Positions 20,847 to 32,460 of a DNA stretch of 64,000 nt are shown here, one piece after another. Under the pieces are notes generated by a model. It did not search any database. It was not told where the DNA came from and saw only the letters and a list, made by a program, of their open reading frames with translations. The DNA comes from Nereocystis luetkeana (lineage: Eukaryota > Sar > Phaeophyceae > Laminariales > Laminariaceae): assembly GCA_031213475.1 (NCBI GenBank), contig JARUPZ010000013.1, forward strand, positions 10,022,794 through 10,086,793, in the 5' to 3' direction. The translations under genes were made by a program, and so were the position numbers. Each line of letters opens with the position of its first letter. The first letter of the stretch is position 1.

Positions 20847-21039
20847 GCGGAGTATTATCGAGGTGCGGGAAAATATGTGTTTTGTATGTACGGGAGAAGT
20901 TGACCAATGAGATCAACACGGGTTGTTGTACCCGCATAGTCCAGAAGTGCACCTGGGACCAGTTCTGCTGTAGCAGTTGGATCGCGATCGAGAGGCCGCA
21001 GCCAAGCAGGGTCGTCAAGACAGGTCCAAGGTGCGGTAA
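20847..21039 (+). repeat. Element 1 repeat A1 (5' terminus)
   Basis: Starts GCGGAGTATTATCGAGGTGC and matches A2 at 23771-23963 with a few substitutions. The junction to pol after GGTGCGGTAA marks an internal deletion. Confidence 0.9.
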
Positions 21040-22925
21040 CTACTGGGGTATGGTTGCGTCGGCGCTCGAACATTCTCACACTCATTTCACGTTCAAAATT
21101 GCTGTAGTGTCCCGCCAAGGGGAGGCAGCCGTTGCGCACGTCGCTGTCGCCCCACCGCGGGGCGATTCCGGTCGTGCCTCTCCCGGGGGACTGTCAGCCC
21201 GTGCCTGGCACGGGGGGAAATACCGGGAGTTCTTTTTTTGTACGGTATTACGTCGACGACAGCATCCTCGTTGAGCTGCAATGGTGGCCGGACGGCCGCC
21301 GTTGCCAGCGAGCGGTGCAGTCGCTCGCGTCGGACCACTTTCGCTTGCTGGGCGAACGTGGGGTTTCTGATCCTCCTCTCTTATCTAACCGTAAAATGAC
21401 TAACTGGGATACTCGGTTGGAGGTGTTCGGTTGGATCAGTGACACTGAGACGCTTACGGTGACGCTTCCGCCGAATAAGCGATACAAGCTGTGTGAGCTT
21501 CTCGCGGCGTGGCCGGCGTCTCGAGCCTCCGCTTCCGCGAAGCAGGTGTCGAAGCTCGTCGGGGTTTTCGTGCACGCTTCGTTCGCCATCCGTCCGGGAT
21601 CGTTCTTCGTGAAGCGCATGCTGGCCTCGGTGGGGATGCCGCGCATCACCGCCGGCGCTGACTTCGCGGGTCGTACCGTCAACCCCGGGCGGCAGGTCGT
21701 TCTCGGGCCCGAGTTCCACGGGGACCTCGAGTTTTGGCGGTGGTTCGTTGCTGAGGGGCTCGACGCGCGAGGGGGTTGCTTGTCTGCAACGATGTACCAC
21801 CTGCTCGAGCGCCCGGCCCGACGTACTCTGTTTTCGGATGCTTCCAAAACGGCGATCGGGGGTTTCTGCCTCGAAGCTGGCATATACTGGCGCTATGAGC
21901 TCGATACTGCCGAACAGTCTCGTTTCTGTGGCTCGAGTACGGTCGTCACGGGCGAGAACGATATTTCCATCAACGCCCTCGAATTGTTGGGGATGGTGGT
22001 GTCCGCTTGGGTCCTCGTGTCTCCGTGCGCGGAGCGCCCGTCTGCGACGGGCGACTGCGTTCTGTTGCGTGGGGACAACGAAGCCGCCGTGGCGTGGGTG
22101 CGGCGGTGTCGTGGGGGTAAGGAACCCCGATCTGGTGCGTTAATACGCCTCCTCGGGGCGTTGGAATTGTCTTCGGGCTGGCATTTTGATGCGAAACACG
22201 CGCGGGGGGTTTTTAACGTCGCCGCTGATGGTATCTCACGCCGGGATCACGACCGTATTCTCCACAATCTGCACTCCGTTCGCCCTGATATTCTGTGGCA
22301 GGCTCAGTACTTGGGGGAGGACGGGCCTACTCTCTGTACTTCGGTGTTGGCCTCGAACTCATGCGCAATTGCGGTCTTGTCTGAACAGACTTATCTGGGG
22401 CATTTTGGCGCTCGGGTAGACTTCCGGGTACGTTGTGGAGTGCCGGTGTTTCTCCAGCATTGTCGTGACGATATGGCCAACGTGTGGTGCTTGTTTGAGT
22501 ACGTAGCGTACGCGTTTGCCACCAAACAATTACGGTCGGCGACCATCGAAAGTCATTTGTCGGCGATCAAATACGTTCACCGTATTTCGCGCGGTCCCGA
22601 GCTTGACACGACCCATCCCGTTATCGGTAGCGCCCTCAAAGGCGCTGCTCGCTCGCACGCCGACGTGGGAAACCAAGCTACCGTGCGTCGGCCTATTTCG
22701 TGGGGGATGTTGCTTGCTGGCGAGGCTTTGGTTCCATCTTGGAGCTCTGGGGGTCGGGTTCTGTGGCTTACTTTGTGTGCCTCGTTTTTTCTACTTGACC
22801 CGCGCGTCGGAAATGTTTGCGGAAACGAGGTCGCGTATTCACGAGTCGTAATGTTTGCGGCGGGCCGACGTCGCGTTCTTCCGCGGCGAGGCCCAGGTGG
22901 CGGAAGCACTGTGGTCGACCGCTGA
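21040..22925 (+). pseudogene. Element 1 RT/RNase H/YR remnant, frame-fused
   Basis: 21040-21160 encodes WGMVASALEHSHTHFTF in one frame, then a frameshift leads to the main frame (21132-22925, 597 codons). The main frame has the RT catalytic box YVDDSILVEL near residues 40-49. The thumb follows, then RNase H with FSDAS, a catalytic Glu in INALELLGM, RGDNE and ADGIS. The frame runs straight into the YR N-terminal domain (QTYLGHFGARVDFRVRCGV, about residue 420) without the frame change seen in element 2. A one-base insertion near 22796 then breaks the frame within the YR core at the position of the first catalytic arginine (element 2 has TRASEMFAE). Confidence 0.88.
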
Positions 22926-23454
22926 CCGCGTTGAGGTCCGCTTTCGCGGTTCAACGGGGGATCAGCTGCGAAAGGGGGCTGTGCTGTCTCGTGTGCGGAA
23001 GGGTCTTCCGAGACCCGTGGGCGCCGGGGGGGGCGCCGTCGATCTTATGATCGAGTTGGTGTCTTGTTATTTGTTCCTCCCCTCGTCGGCTCCTCTGGTT
23101 GCGTTCGGTACCGGTAACGGCAGATGGGCCATATGGACCAAGCAGCAAGCGACGGCTGCCCTGCGAGCGGTGGTTGCGTTGGCGGGCGTGCGGGCGGAGG
23201 ATTGCGTCCTGCATTCCCTGAGGATTGGAGGCGCAACTCACCTGTCGGCCGGGGGGGCTACATCGGAGGTCTTGCAGCGTGAGGGGCGGCGGGCGTCCGA
23301 CGCGTACAAGACGTACGTACGCAGTCATGGGGAGGACGCCGGTTGGGTGGCAAGTGTGATGGTCCAAGAGGGCATGGGGGGAGGAATCCCGCCGGGGCAG
23401 GGTACGAAATGGGGGCAAGTGGCTGAACGACCCGGGCTGGGCAAGAAGCAGTAA
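22855..23454 (+). pseudogene. Element 1 YR C-terminal half
   Basis: Continues the recombinase in another frame: RRADVAFFRGEAQ, RFRGSTGDQLRKGAVL, then the catalytic HSLRIGGATHLSAGG (H-x-x-R) and EVLQREGRRASDAYKTYVRS, whose tyrosine is the likely nucleophile. It ends at a stop at 23454. This half is better preserved than in element 2, where the same region is frameshifted. Confidence 0.88.
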
Positions 23455-23534
23455 CAAATGGGGGGTGCGTAGGATGGCTATGCGAGCCAGGCGGACGGAG
23501 GGAGAAGTTGTAGAGCGTCGCAGCAAGTGCGCGC

Positions 23535-23552
23535 GGGGGGGGGGGGGGGGGG
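23535..23552 (+). repeat. Poly-G run (18)
   Basis: An uninterrupted G tract between the YR stop codon and B1. It could form a quadruplex. Confidence 0.95.
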
Positions 23553-23588
23553 CAGCGTAGGCATCCGCAACGGGAGCCAACTCCATGT

Positions 23589-23770
23589 TGGAGGCTGGCG
23601 TCGAGTGATCGACGTCGCCAGTTGGGGACGGAGTTTGACTCAGGTTTACGGATGTTAGCGGGGGGTTGCTACTGGAGCAGCCCCGGGGGTCTGCCCCTCT
23701 CTCCACCCCCCTTGCTCCGAGCGGGGGGGGTGCGCATTTATTTAAGACAACTTCGAAAGCAAAATGCAAA
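23589..23770 (+). repeat. Element 1 repeat B1
   Basis: Begins TTGGAGGCTGGCGTCGAG and contains GTTTGACTCAGGTTTACGG and GAGCAGCCCCGGGGGTCTGC. It matches B2 (24589-24771) almost base for base, exactly 1000 bp away, and abuts A2. Confidence 0.93.
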
Positions 23771-23963
23771 GCGGAGTATTACCGAGGTACGAGAAAATAT
23801 GTGTTTTGTATGTACGGGAGAAGTTGACCAAGGAGATCAACACGGGTTGTTGTACCCGTATAGTCCAGAAGTGCACCTGGGACCAGTTCTGCTGTAGCAG
23901 TTGGATCGCGATCGAGAGGCCGCAGCGAAGCAGGGTCGTCAAGACAGGTCCAAGGTGCGGTAA
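23771..23963 (+). repeat. Element 1 repeat A2
   Basis: Second copy of A, preceded immediately by B1. It is followed by a spacer starting TTCCCACCCACCCGCCCGTG, which element 2 also carries after its own A2. Confidence 0.93.
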
Positions 23964-24588
23964 AGACTGGTCTAGCTTCCCACCCACCCGCCCGTGCTTT
24001 CGAGGGAGTCAGTGGGAGGGGGAGTTACCTAGTCGCAGCAGCGGTATGACGCGTTGGCTGCTGTTCGTTATACGTACTTTCGCGGGCGCCTCTGATGGCG
24101 CCCGAGTGTCGTTGATTGCGCAGGGTGCGGGGGGAACTAGCTGTTGTGAGTTTGGTGTTCTGGTGCACGATACGCGGTATGTATGAGGCATGTTGTGGGT
24201 TGCATCAGCCGTTGGTATGACGCGGGGACATTGCTGTTTAGTTCACTCGTGCGGGAGTGATTGACGCCTTTTCGCGGCACGTCATGGTGTTGCGTCATCA
24301 GCTCGGATTAAGCGCGCAATCTGAATCGTGGGAGAGAGGTTTATCCGTTGTTGGAGGGATGGCATGAGGCGTGGAGTGTATAACGTAATTTTTACGTTGG
24401 TTGGTCTGGTGGATGCTTTGGTATATACACGTCATGTATATATTATACCTTTGTTATGTGTGTATCGCTGTAGCGTACGACGTGTACGTCTGGTGGTTCG
24501 TATGTATGCTGTGGGCATACTGTATGTTGGTAGATTGTTTTTTTACCTTGTTGTATTCGCCTCTGTATGTATTGCCATTCGAGTCGAT
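23964..24588 (+). other. Element 1 spacer C between A2 and B2
   Basis: A 625-bp segment, absent after A1, lies between A2 and B2. Its first ~180 bp align with the sequence after A2 in element 2 (CCCACCCACCCGCCCGTGCT, AGTCAGTGGG, GATTGCGCA). A plus frame at 24328-24741 has hydrophobic runs but no recognised domain, so I do not call a gene. Confidence 0.75.
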
Positions 24589-24771
24589 TGGAGGCTGGCG
24601 TCGAGAGATCGACGTCGCCAGTTGGGGATGGAGTTTGACTCAGGTTTACGGATGTTAGCAGGGGGTTGCTACTGGAGCAGCCCCGGGGGTCTGCCCCTCT
24701 CTCCACCCCCCTTGCTCCGAGCGGGGGGGGGTGCGCATTAATATAAGACAACTTCGAAAACAGAATACAAA
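24589..24771 (+). repeat. Element 1 repeat B2 (3' terminus)
   Basis: Second copy of B, ending CAGAATACAAA. This is the same kind of end that B1 shows where it meets A2 (AAAATGCAAA), so it marks the element's right terminus. Confidence 0.9.
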
Positions 24772-26111
24772 CGCGTGATGATCTTGTCAAGATACGATAC
24801 TCGCATTAATACAAGTTCGTCCAATACGACACATGACTTCGCCCATAAACAAACGGGAAAATATGTGTCTACGACTTTCGTTGAATGGACCGACGCGAAG
24901 AGCCCAGCCCCTTCTGCTTGTATCGCAAAAGAAAACCTGTGTTGAAACCCATTTTCTTTTTCTCCTTCTTCGTGTGGGCCTTTCAAATTGGCACCGCCCC
25001 CTGAGCCGCACACACACCATCATGGCAATCTATCAACTCATATCCCTAATCCCTCATGAGTTGGAGGTCAATCTGCGCAGCCGTGGACTTTCATAAGCCA
25101 ACGCCCGAGATGAGCCGGCCACCTACCTGCTTCGGTACCGACCGTTCCCGAAGCGAAAACAAATGAGTCTGCTTAGGAAAAAGCGGCCTCGACGACGAGA
25201 GCGGGGCGAGTTGGTTAGTCCATTTTCCGTGCGGTACACCCCTACCGGAAGGTCCGCAACTTCCTGCAGCAGCACGGTTGTGCTGGAGGGGTCGTTGATG
25301 CCAGTATGAGGTTGACATCCGCTCGTATCGCCACGGCCCGAAGCATCCGCACTTTCCGATTTGAGGCCGAAGGACTCGCAAGGAATGCAGAAGTACTACT
25401 TACTAACTGTGGTTACGTACGGGAGACACAGCAGGGCAAAACCCATCTGCGTTATGTACAATATGATTTTAGGTTCATTATAGACTAGTTCATGTGCTCT
25501 CTCTTCTGTAATAATGCTGAACCAACCACACACAAACCACCGCTCTCCCTCCCTCTCCTCTCCTTTCGCAGACCAAATTTAGCACAGTTCTCTCTCTCTC
25601 CCCTTCTCCCGAACCGAAAGCAACCTGAGCACTGCAGTAGCAGTGACGGATCATGGCCGACGCTACCAACTTCGCAACAATGTCTTAGGTGTTACCCAGT
25701 CAAAAAAAGTGGGCATTGCTATGCAGCGCATCTTCTTTTTTTTGGCCACGCCAGAATTCTCATGAAGGGCATCTTCCACCTTATTTACAAAGCAAAAGAT
25801 GCAATTTTCTCATTTTCGTCCGGCGCTCGAGCCTGAAATTCTCACAGCTGTCAAAGTTGTACGGGTTGTTGTTGTATAGTCATCATTCATCTTTTTGACA
25901 CACGCACGCACGCGCGCGGGGTTTTGCTCGGTGCTTTGGGCAGCATACTTCTCTGGAGTAAAAGCATTCGTATGCAGTAAGAGTAACATGTATCGTACTC
26001 GTATCTTACATGGTCGAGTAAGTTTTCGTGCCAACACGATACGGTCATGAGGAGATGACGCCTCCGAAAATAATACGTACGAAGATTTTTTCCCGCAATA
26101 TGGCAACAGGG
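24772..26111. other. Unassigned stretch
   Basis: Mixed sequence with short competing frames on both strands. I see no domain, no convincing splice-bounded exon and no repeat with other parts of the window. Confidence 0.4.
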
Positions 26112-27614
26112 TGTAGTGCGTTAGTGGGTGACCATGTTTAGTGGATGACAAGGGGGGAAATGGGTATGGGTGACCGGGCTAGTGGATAGAAAAATCGAAA
26201 ATGAGGGGCGGATGACCGGCTTCGTGGATAAAAAATTGGAAAATGCGTGGTGGATTACCGGGCTAGTGGATGGCAATTACGAAAATAGCTGGTGGATCGA
26301 TCACCCAAAGCAAAGGGCGCTGACGACAATTTTATGATTTCAAAGCCCATGATTTCGTACCGATTCCCTTCAAATTCGTACTGTCCGAAGGTGGGCGTGA
26401 GTCATGACACGTTGTTTGTTTTGTTTTGTTTTGTTATTTGTACATCCCGCGACGAGGAAAGCTATCATAGTGTAAGTACGAAAACACACTGCGTCCTACA
26501 CACACATTTCTCGTCAAAAACAAGGCGACCAATACGATATCGTACGTAATTAATGTCTGTTACAAGCATGCCATCCTAAACCAAAAATAAAACGAGTTAT
26601 TCTCAGGACCGACCACGACAAAATGGTAGCCCCTGTGAGTACGAAAACGAACTGCGTTCCTACAAGAAAAACTAAACACCCACGCACACAAAGATCGTCT
26701 AAACAAGGGCGACCCTTGCGAGTCCGAGATCGTACGTACTCCGAATAAATCCAAAACGAATTATGCTCAGGACATGCATAAAAAAACGGCAGCCCTTGTG
26801 AGTACGCAAACGTACTGCGTTCCTACAAGAAAAAAATCAAACGCACACACACACAAATATCGTCTAATAAACAAGGGCGACCCTTGCGAGTACTAGATCG
26901 TCCATTGCCCATTTGTTTCAGACTCATGCCGTTCCGAACACGAGCTGCTCAGGACCTAGTCCACGAACAACTGGTAGCCAGTGTGAGTACGAAATCGTAC
27001 TGCGTTCATACAAGAACCAATACTAGAGCACAGGAACATTGAAAACTCTAGATAGGGCTACCCGAGGTGAGTACTCGTACGAGATCGTACTTACCTCGTT
27101 TGTTTCATTCACACTCATGCCATCCTGAAAAAAAAACAAGGGTCAGGGTGTTGGGATGGCATGCTTGTAACAGACATTAATTTCGTACGATATCGTACTC
27201 GCAAGGGTCGTCTTTTTTTTGACGTGAGATGTTTCGTACTTACAATATGGTAGCTTTCTTCGTGACGGGATGTACAAAAACAAAAACAAATAAAAAAACA
27301 AAACGTGTCATGACTCACGCCCACCTTCGGGCAGTACGAATTTGAAGGGAATCGGTACGAAATCACGGGCTTTGAAATCATAAAATTGTCGTCAGCGCCC
27401 TTTACTTTGCTTTGGATGATGATCGATTCACCGGCTATTATCGTAATTGTCATCCACTAGCCCGGCAATCCACCACTCATTTCCAATTTTTTATCCACTA
27501 AGCCGGTCATCCGCCACTCATTTCCGAATTTTTATCCACTAGCCCGGTCACCCACTACTACTCATTTTTCACTTCGTCACCCACTAAACATGGTCACCCA
27601 CTAACGCACTACAG
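26112..27614. mobile_element. 1.5-kb foldback transposon, ~460-bp arms
   Basis: The left end TGTAGTGCGTTAGTGGGTGA and right end CACCCACTAACGCACTACA are perfect complements, and complementarity extends to about 26580 and 27130. Sub-terminal regions repeat a ~50-bp unit (GGGCTAGTGGAT...AAAAAT). The middle (26590-27080) holds three ~165-180-bp tandem units marked by CTCAGGAC and GTACTGCGTTC. An inverted pair of frames (KGADDNFMISKP at both ends) is a by-product of the arms. No transposase is present, so it is a non-autonomous foldback or MULE-like element. Confidence 0.88.
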
Positions 27615-27949
27615 GTGTACTGAAATGTTGGACGATGTTTGTGGTATGCGGTAGGTTGATACAGGTCTGCGGGTATTGGGGGTTTCATATATTGTGGGTC
27701 TTCGTACTAGTATCGGGGCATTATTTAGTATGCCTCGTCGTGGATGGAGGGATGGAGCTGCTCCTCCGGGAGCAGTCGATGATGTTAATGATACGGCCCA
27801 GGCTTTGATGATAATGATACTGCCTGCTTATATGTTAGTGGTGCAGCCGGTGACAATCTTGGTGCGGCTTACCTCCTGTGTGTGGTTTATGTGGTGGGGT
27901 CTCTGACAGAACGGTATTGATCCATCTGGTGTGAGTTGTGTTCGGCTGA
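27615..27949. other. Unassigned stretch
   Basis: A plus frame (27676-27906) encodes a hydrophobic tail but has no supporting feature. Confidence 0.3.
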
Positions 27950-28376
<427 letters not shown>

Positions 28377-28870
28377 AACTAGTATTTTATTTGCCATGGC
28401 GCAGACCACGCGTGTATCACGTGCACGCGTCCGACAGCTCCTGTAATCAAACAGACGATGACGGACGAACTACTCGTACGTAGGCAGAGAGATGTAGGGA
28501 GACAGCACTTCTACCCAGACACCGTCAAGGCAAATGTCTTGACAGACAGCCTTGACAGCCAAATGCCGGGGGCGCTAAGAAAAATCCTCGTTCTTCCGGA
28601 AACCCCTCAAATATAGTGTCGAAAACAGTTATTAATAAACAGTGTGTTTTCCTGTTTTTTTTTTTTTCGGCATTTTGATACATTTCGTCTCCCCGAATTC
28701 GGAAAGTCAATAGTCATCTCTATTCAGTTTTTTCTTGCGTCTCCCCGAATTCGGAAAATTTACTGCTGGCTGGCTGGAGTGCTGTCTTTTCCGAGTCCAA
28801 TCTATCTACAGAATAAATGCAATTGAATTGCAGAATCTCGATATTTTAAAACAAAATAACTGCACGTAGT
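28377..28870. other. Unassigned stretch
   Basis: No gene is supported. A short direct repeat, CGTCTCCCCGAATTCGGAAA, occurs at about 28686 and 28738. Confidence 0.4.
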
Positions 28871-29713
28871 AAGGGCCCATCTTGACGGGGACTTTTTTGT
28901 TTATTTTTTTTATTTTTTTTATTCTAATTTAATTTGCATCTGATTGGCCGAAGAGTGAACGACCAAGCAGGCAAATTAGACAGAACGAATTTGAGTGAAA
29001 AGTCTTTTGGGACTTTTTTCGTGTGATTTTTCGAATTACAATTTGGAATTTGGGAGTTCCTCGGTCTTGACGTAGCATGTTCATGATGGGTCAACACCTT
29101 CGTGGGAGTCTTGGGCGATTCTTGGCTACTTCGGCGACCATGATCGAGGCGATGAAACGCGAACCTCAACGAGGGATGACCGGATCAATAGCCGCGCCCA
29201 CGCCCACAGACCATAGAAGATCGTACCCCGGCGGTGGCTCCTCAAAAATAATCATGGCAGCCGCAATCCCATTTTTTCGGCCAGCTTGATCGACCAACAA
29301 TCACGAAACCCGAGCAAACGAGCAAAAAAACGGAGGATACGCTCGAGACCTCGATAGCTGCATCACCGCTGCTGTTCCGCACGTGGTGCTTGAGGGCTCC
29401 CTCCGCCCACCCAAGACACCCTGAGAGTGGTAGCTGCCTATCCTGCGCGACCGAAAATAAAAAGAGGCTGGCGGCGGCGCGCACGCGGCAGCGCAAACCT
29501 TCGCTCTCGTCTACGCGTCTACGCGCGTCGTTGTTGGTCGGCTGGGCGTTGTGTGACGCGGTGCGTTTTTTCCGAATTCGTTTTTGATTGACAACTAGTA
29601 CGCTGTTCCACGATAGGACACTAACACGTTTGTTTTTCGAAATCAAATTAAAATTCATTGAAATTGAAATTTTACTTTCATGTAGTGTTCCCCGTTAAGA
29701 TGGGCCCTACTAT
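28871..29713. mobile_element. TIR element, family P, copy 1 (GC-rich interior)
   Basis: Ends AGGGCCCATCTTGACGGGGA and TTCCCCGTTAAGATGGGCCC are inverted. AT-rich flanks of about 200 bp (TTTGCATCTGATTGG on the left, CGCTGTTCCACGATAGGACA on the right) match those of the element at 32461-33285. The interior (about 29085-29570) is GC-rich and unlike that of the second copy. A 24-bp direct repeat (ending AACTGCACGTAGTA) flanks the element, unusually long for a target-site duplication. Confidence 0.75.
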
Positions 29714-29781
29714 AAAAAAAACAAAATAACTGCACGTAGTAATTTAAAAAAGCGGTTTCCACAGATGAAATGAGGCTTTTG

Positions 29782-30010
29782 TTGATAAATCCCAGGCGAC
29801 GAACGAAGATGATTCAGTTTCTTAGGGCGTAATAATTTATTCTCCCCGCAGGGTAGAAACTTAATGAGTGTGACCATGTATGTGTGTATCACGTACACCC
29901 ACAGAAGCAACCACCAAGTATCCCATAACAAGCCAATATCCCGAATAATAGCACTATTAGTCGTGAAACCGATAAGAAACTGAACAAGCACATACATTCG
30001 AACACACATT
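29782..30010. repeat. Direct repeat D, left copy
   Basis: Begins GATAAATCCCAGGCGACGAA and includes TATCACGTACACCCACAGAA and CCAATATCCCGAATA. It is matched in the same orientation at 31890-32095. The pair could be terminal repeats of a small LTR-like or other non-autonomous element. Confidence 0.8.
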
Positions 30011-31429
30011 CCCTGCTTTCCAGCGAATCAGCGATGGCAAATTAATGCAAGAAAACAGAGCAAACCTCATCTGCATGTATGTATGTATGTTCGAAAACAA
30101 ACTAAAATATTTCAAGACGAAACCTGCACCTTTCAAGCAAAAACCTCTACCTCCCGTATAAAACTGTATTGCAGATCTCCTTTGCAACAGCTCAATGCCG
30201 TAAAACAAAAACTAAAGTGATAGTAAATGATAGGGCTCGCAACGAACCCCGTTCCCCGAGACACACGTCTCCCTGTGCCCCCTACTCCCGCCATAAATTC
30301 TCAGATCGTAACGGCACCGCGAGACACCAAATATCTTTCCCTATTCTATAGAGTTTGCCCGGTGCTTACTATTCCCGAAACAACATCCATTTGTGGCCAG
30401 AACCATAGACCACTCCCTGTTTTTGGTCCAGTTCACTACTTACTTCGTATTATGAATAGTTGCTCTCCTTGTCCCAGAAATAATTCACCTTCTTCCTGCT
30501 CGTGTACCGAGAGTTCCATCACCCTCAATCATGAGCAATCATATACCCACAATATTTCATCATCTACCAACTCGCGAACAAGATTTCCATCTAATCTCCC
30601 TTCAAGATCGGAAAAAAAACAATGATCAACGTTGAATGAAGATCATGCTGCACATTGTCGGATGGCTAGGGAATGGAAGTAACAATAATAATGGTGATAG
30701 AACAATCAATCATCATGATACCCTCCCTCGTTCTGTCACCACTACTAGACAGCACAAAGACAAACTCCTGCAAGAGCCAATAAAATCAGTATCCACCAAC
30801 ACCGCAGCATCTATCTATCTGCGAAACGCCTCTCCTCAAGGTGCACACCCACCACGTACTCTTCATTCGCCAATCCGACAAATCAATAAATATCAGTTTG
30901 TTCCACCGGTCACCTTCTGGCCCTGTGTATATCTCTTTAAGACTGTTTGATTTGAACATGAAATTACATTGCAAAACTCCAGGCAAAACAAAAACTACGT
31001 ATACCGTCGAGTAGACGATACTATACCTAGGTCCTATTAAATAGCCCTCCGTACCATTCACGACTTTCCCGGGATAAACATATACTCTATACGACCATTA
31101 TTCAGAACCTCATATCCAGTGCTAAATTATACATAATATATATATATTATCCTATATATCATCTACCACTTGCCCGGGAAGAACGATGACTATGAATACC
31201 ATAATTTTATCCCTAACACGTCGCAAACGGTTTCTATCATATATATATACCAGGGTACGACTTAACCGGAACGAATCCACACCCAGTCGAAAATGACACA
31301 TGTCCATTTATTTGACGAACCTACAGTAAGTAAGTAGTAGTAGTCGACGATACTATACCTTTTTCGTGCCATTCACTTTCCCGGGATACAGAATATAGTC
31401 CATGCCATTCAGATATCCTAGCCCCACCA
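30011..31429. other. Interior between D repeats, no gene seen
   Basis: AT-rich. A ~320-bp-spaced duplicate of ACGATACTATACCT followed by CCATTCAC and TTTCCCGGGATA occurs near 31015 and 31340. No protein domain found. Confidence 0.4.
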
Positions 31430-31868
31430 TAGTCTCCCTGAGTGGGGTGCGCACGTAAATTTTCGCACGACTTGATATCCTTCGTGCCACTCTCCACGGA
31501 GGCGTCTACGGTTTAGCTTCCACCGCAGAACTTTTTCTTCTCCAGTTAGAACGCCGTCGTATCTCCGGCATACTCCAAGCGCACCAACACAGCTTCCGCT
31601 CCCTTTTCTACCGAGGTGGCCATCTTCCGCGGAAGCGCGTTCACCCTCCCCGCTCCCGTCGCCACCTTCGGAATGTTCCGACGATGGCGTTGCAGCATCC
31701 TTCTCTGCTCCAACTACGATAGAGAAGCTGGTGCCCTCTACCGGACCCAATTTGTGCCATCACCTCGAGAAGCTGGGCGTGCGTTTGACGGCCCTCTCCG
31801 TCTGCGGCCGCCCGCTGCAGTCCCTCGAGGGTGAGGCCCAGCCCCAATACCTCTGCTTCGTCACCCAA
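31430..31868 (-). pseudogene. Possible captured coding fragment
   Basis: On the minus strand two linked frames read LGLTLEGLQRAAADGEGRQT then EGTSFSIVVGAEKDAATPSS and a basic tail. The frame change near 31740 and the position just inside the right D repeat suggest a host gene fragment carried in a non-autonomous element. No domain recognised. Confidence 0.3.
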
Positions 31869-31889
31869 CGTTGATAACCTCTAGATTGT

Positions 31890-32095
31890 AGATAAATCCC
31901 AGGCGAAGAACGAAGATGATTCGTTTTTTTTGTATTATTCTCCCGGCAGGGTAGAGACAGAATAATTGACCATGTATGTGGGTATCACGTACACCCACAG
32001 AAGCAACCACCAAGTCACTCATAATGAGCCAATATCCCGAATAGTAATGAAATCGTCAAAATACTGAACAAGCACATTCATTCGAACAGCTTTTT
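31890..32095. repeat. Direct repeat D, right copy
   Basis: Same landmarks and orientation as 29782-30010, with small indels. About 2.1 kb separates the two starts. Confidence 0.8.
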
Positions 32096-32460
32096 CTGCT
32101 GGGGGGGGGGGTAGGGGACATGCAGTACTTCTAGACAGATGGATTTTCCTTGAGAGACAGACAGATTGACATTGACATGTCCCCTGACATATTTCTTTGT
32201 AGGAGGGGTATGAGCCATGAGTTATGAGTCAATTTGTTTGGAAGCAGTCTATGTTGCGTATCGTCAACAACTATTAATTTAATAGTAGGTGAAATTGATT
32301 CGCACCACATTTACTTCTAGTTTTTTTAAGCAGGGAAATCTGTGCTGGTGTTGGTTGACATTCAGCTATTTATTTAAGGATTCGTCTATATATACAGTAC
32401 CAAACTGGTATATTTAAATGAAAGTACAATGTTGAGAGTTACGAAAAAATGAAAGACTAC
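32096..32460. other. Unassigned AT-rich stretch
   Basis: A poly-G tract at 32101-32111, then AT-rich sequence with no gene. Confidence 0.4.

Larger units (their letters stand above)
20847..24771 (+). mobile_element. Element 1: tyrosine-recombinase retrotransposon
   Basis: Order of parts: A1 (20847-21039), pol remnant with RT, RNase H and YR (21040-23454), B1 (23589-23770), A2 (23771-23963), a 625-bp spacer, B2 (24589-24771). A1/A2 and B1/B2 are clear direct-repeat pairs. B1 lies directly against A2, the hallmark split-direct-repeat layout of Ngaro/PAT-type DIRS elements. There is no methyltransferase domain between RNase H and YR, which favours a Ngaro-like assignment. The gag and N-terminal half of RT are missing, since A1 is joined directly to the RT region. 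Together with frameshifts this makes the copy non-autonomous. Confidence 0.9.

Noticed and set aside
24328..24741. Membrane-protein-like frame in the element 1 spacer
   Set aside because: Hydrophobic because of TGT/TAT-rich sequence. It runs into repeat B2, and the matching region is missing from element 2, so conservation cannot be tested.
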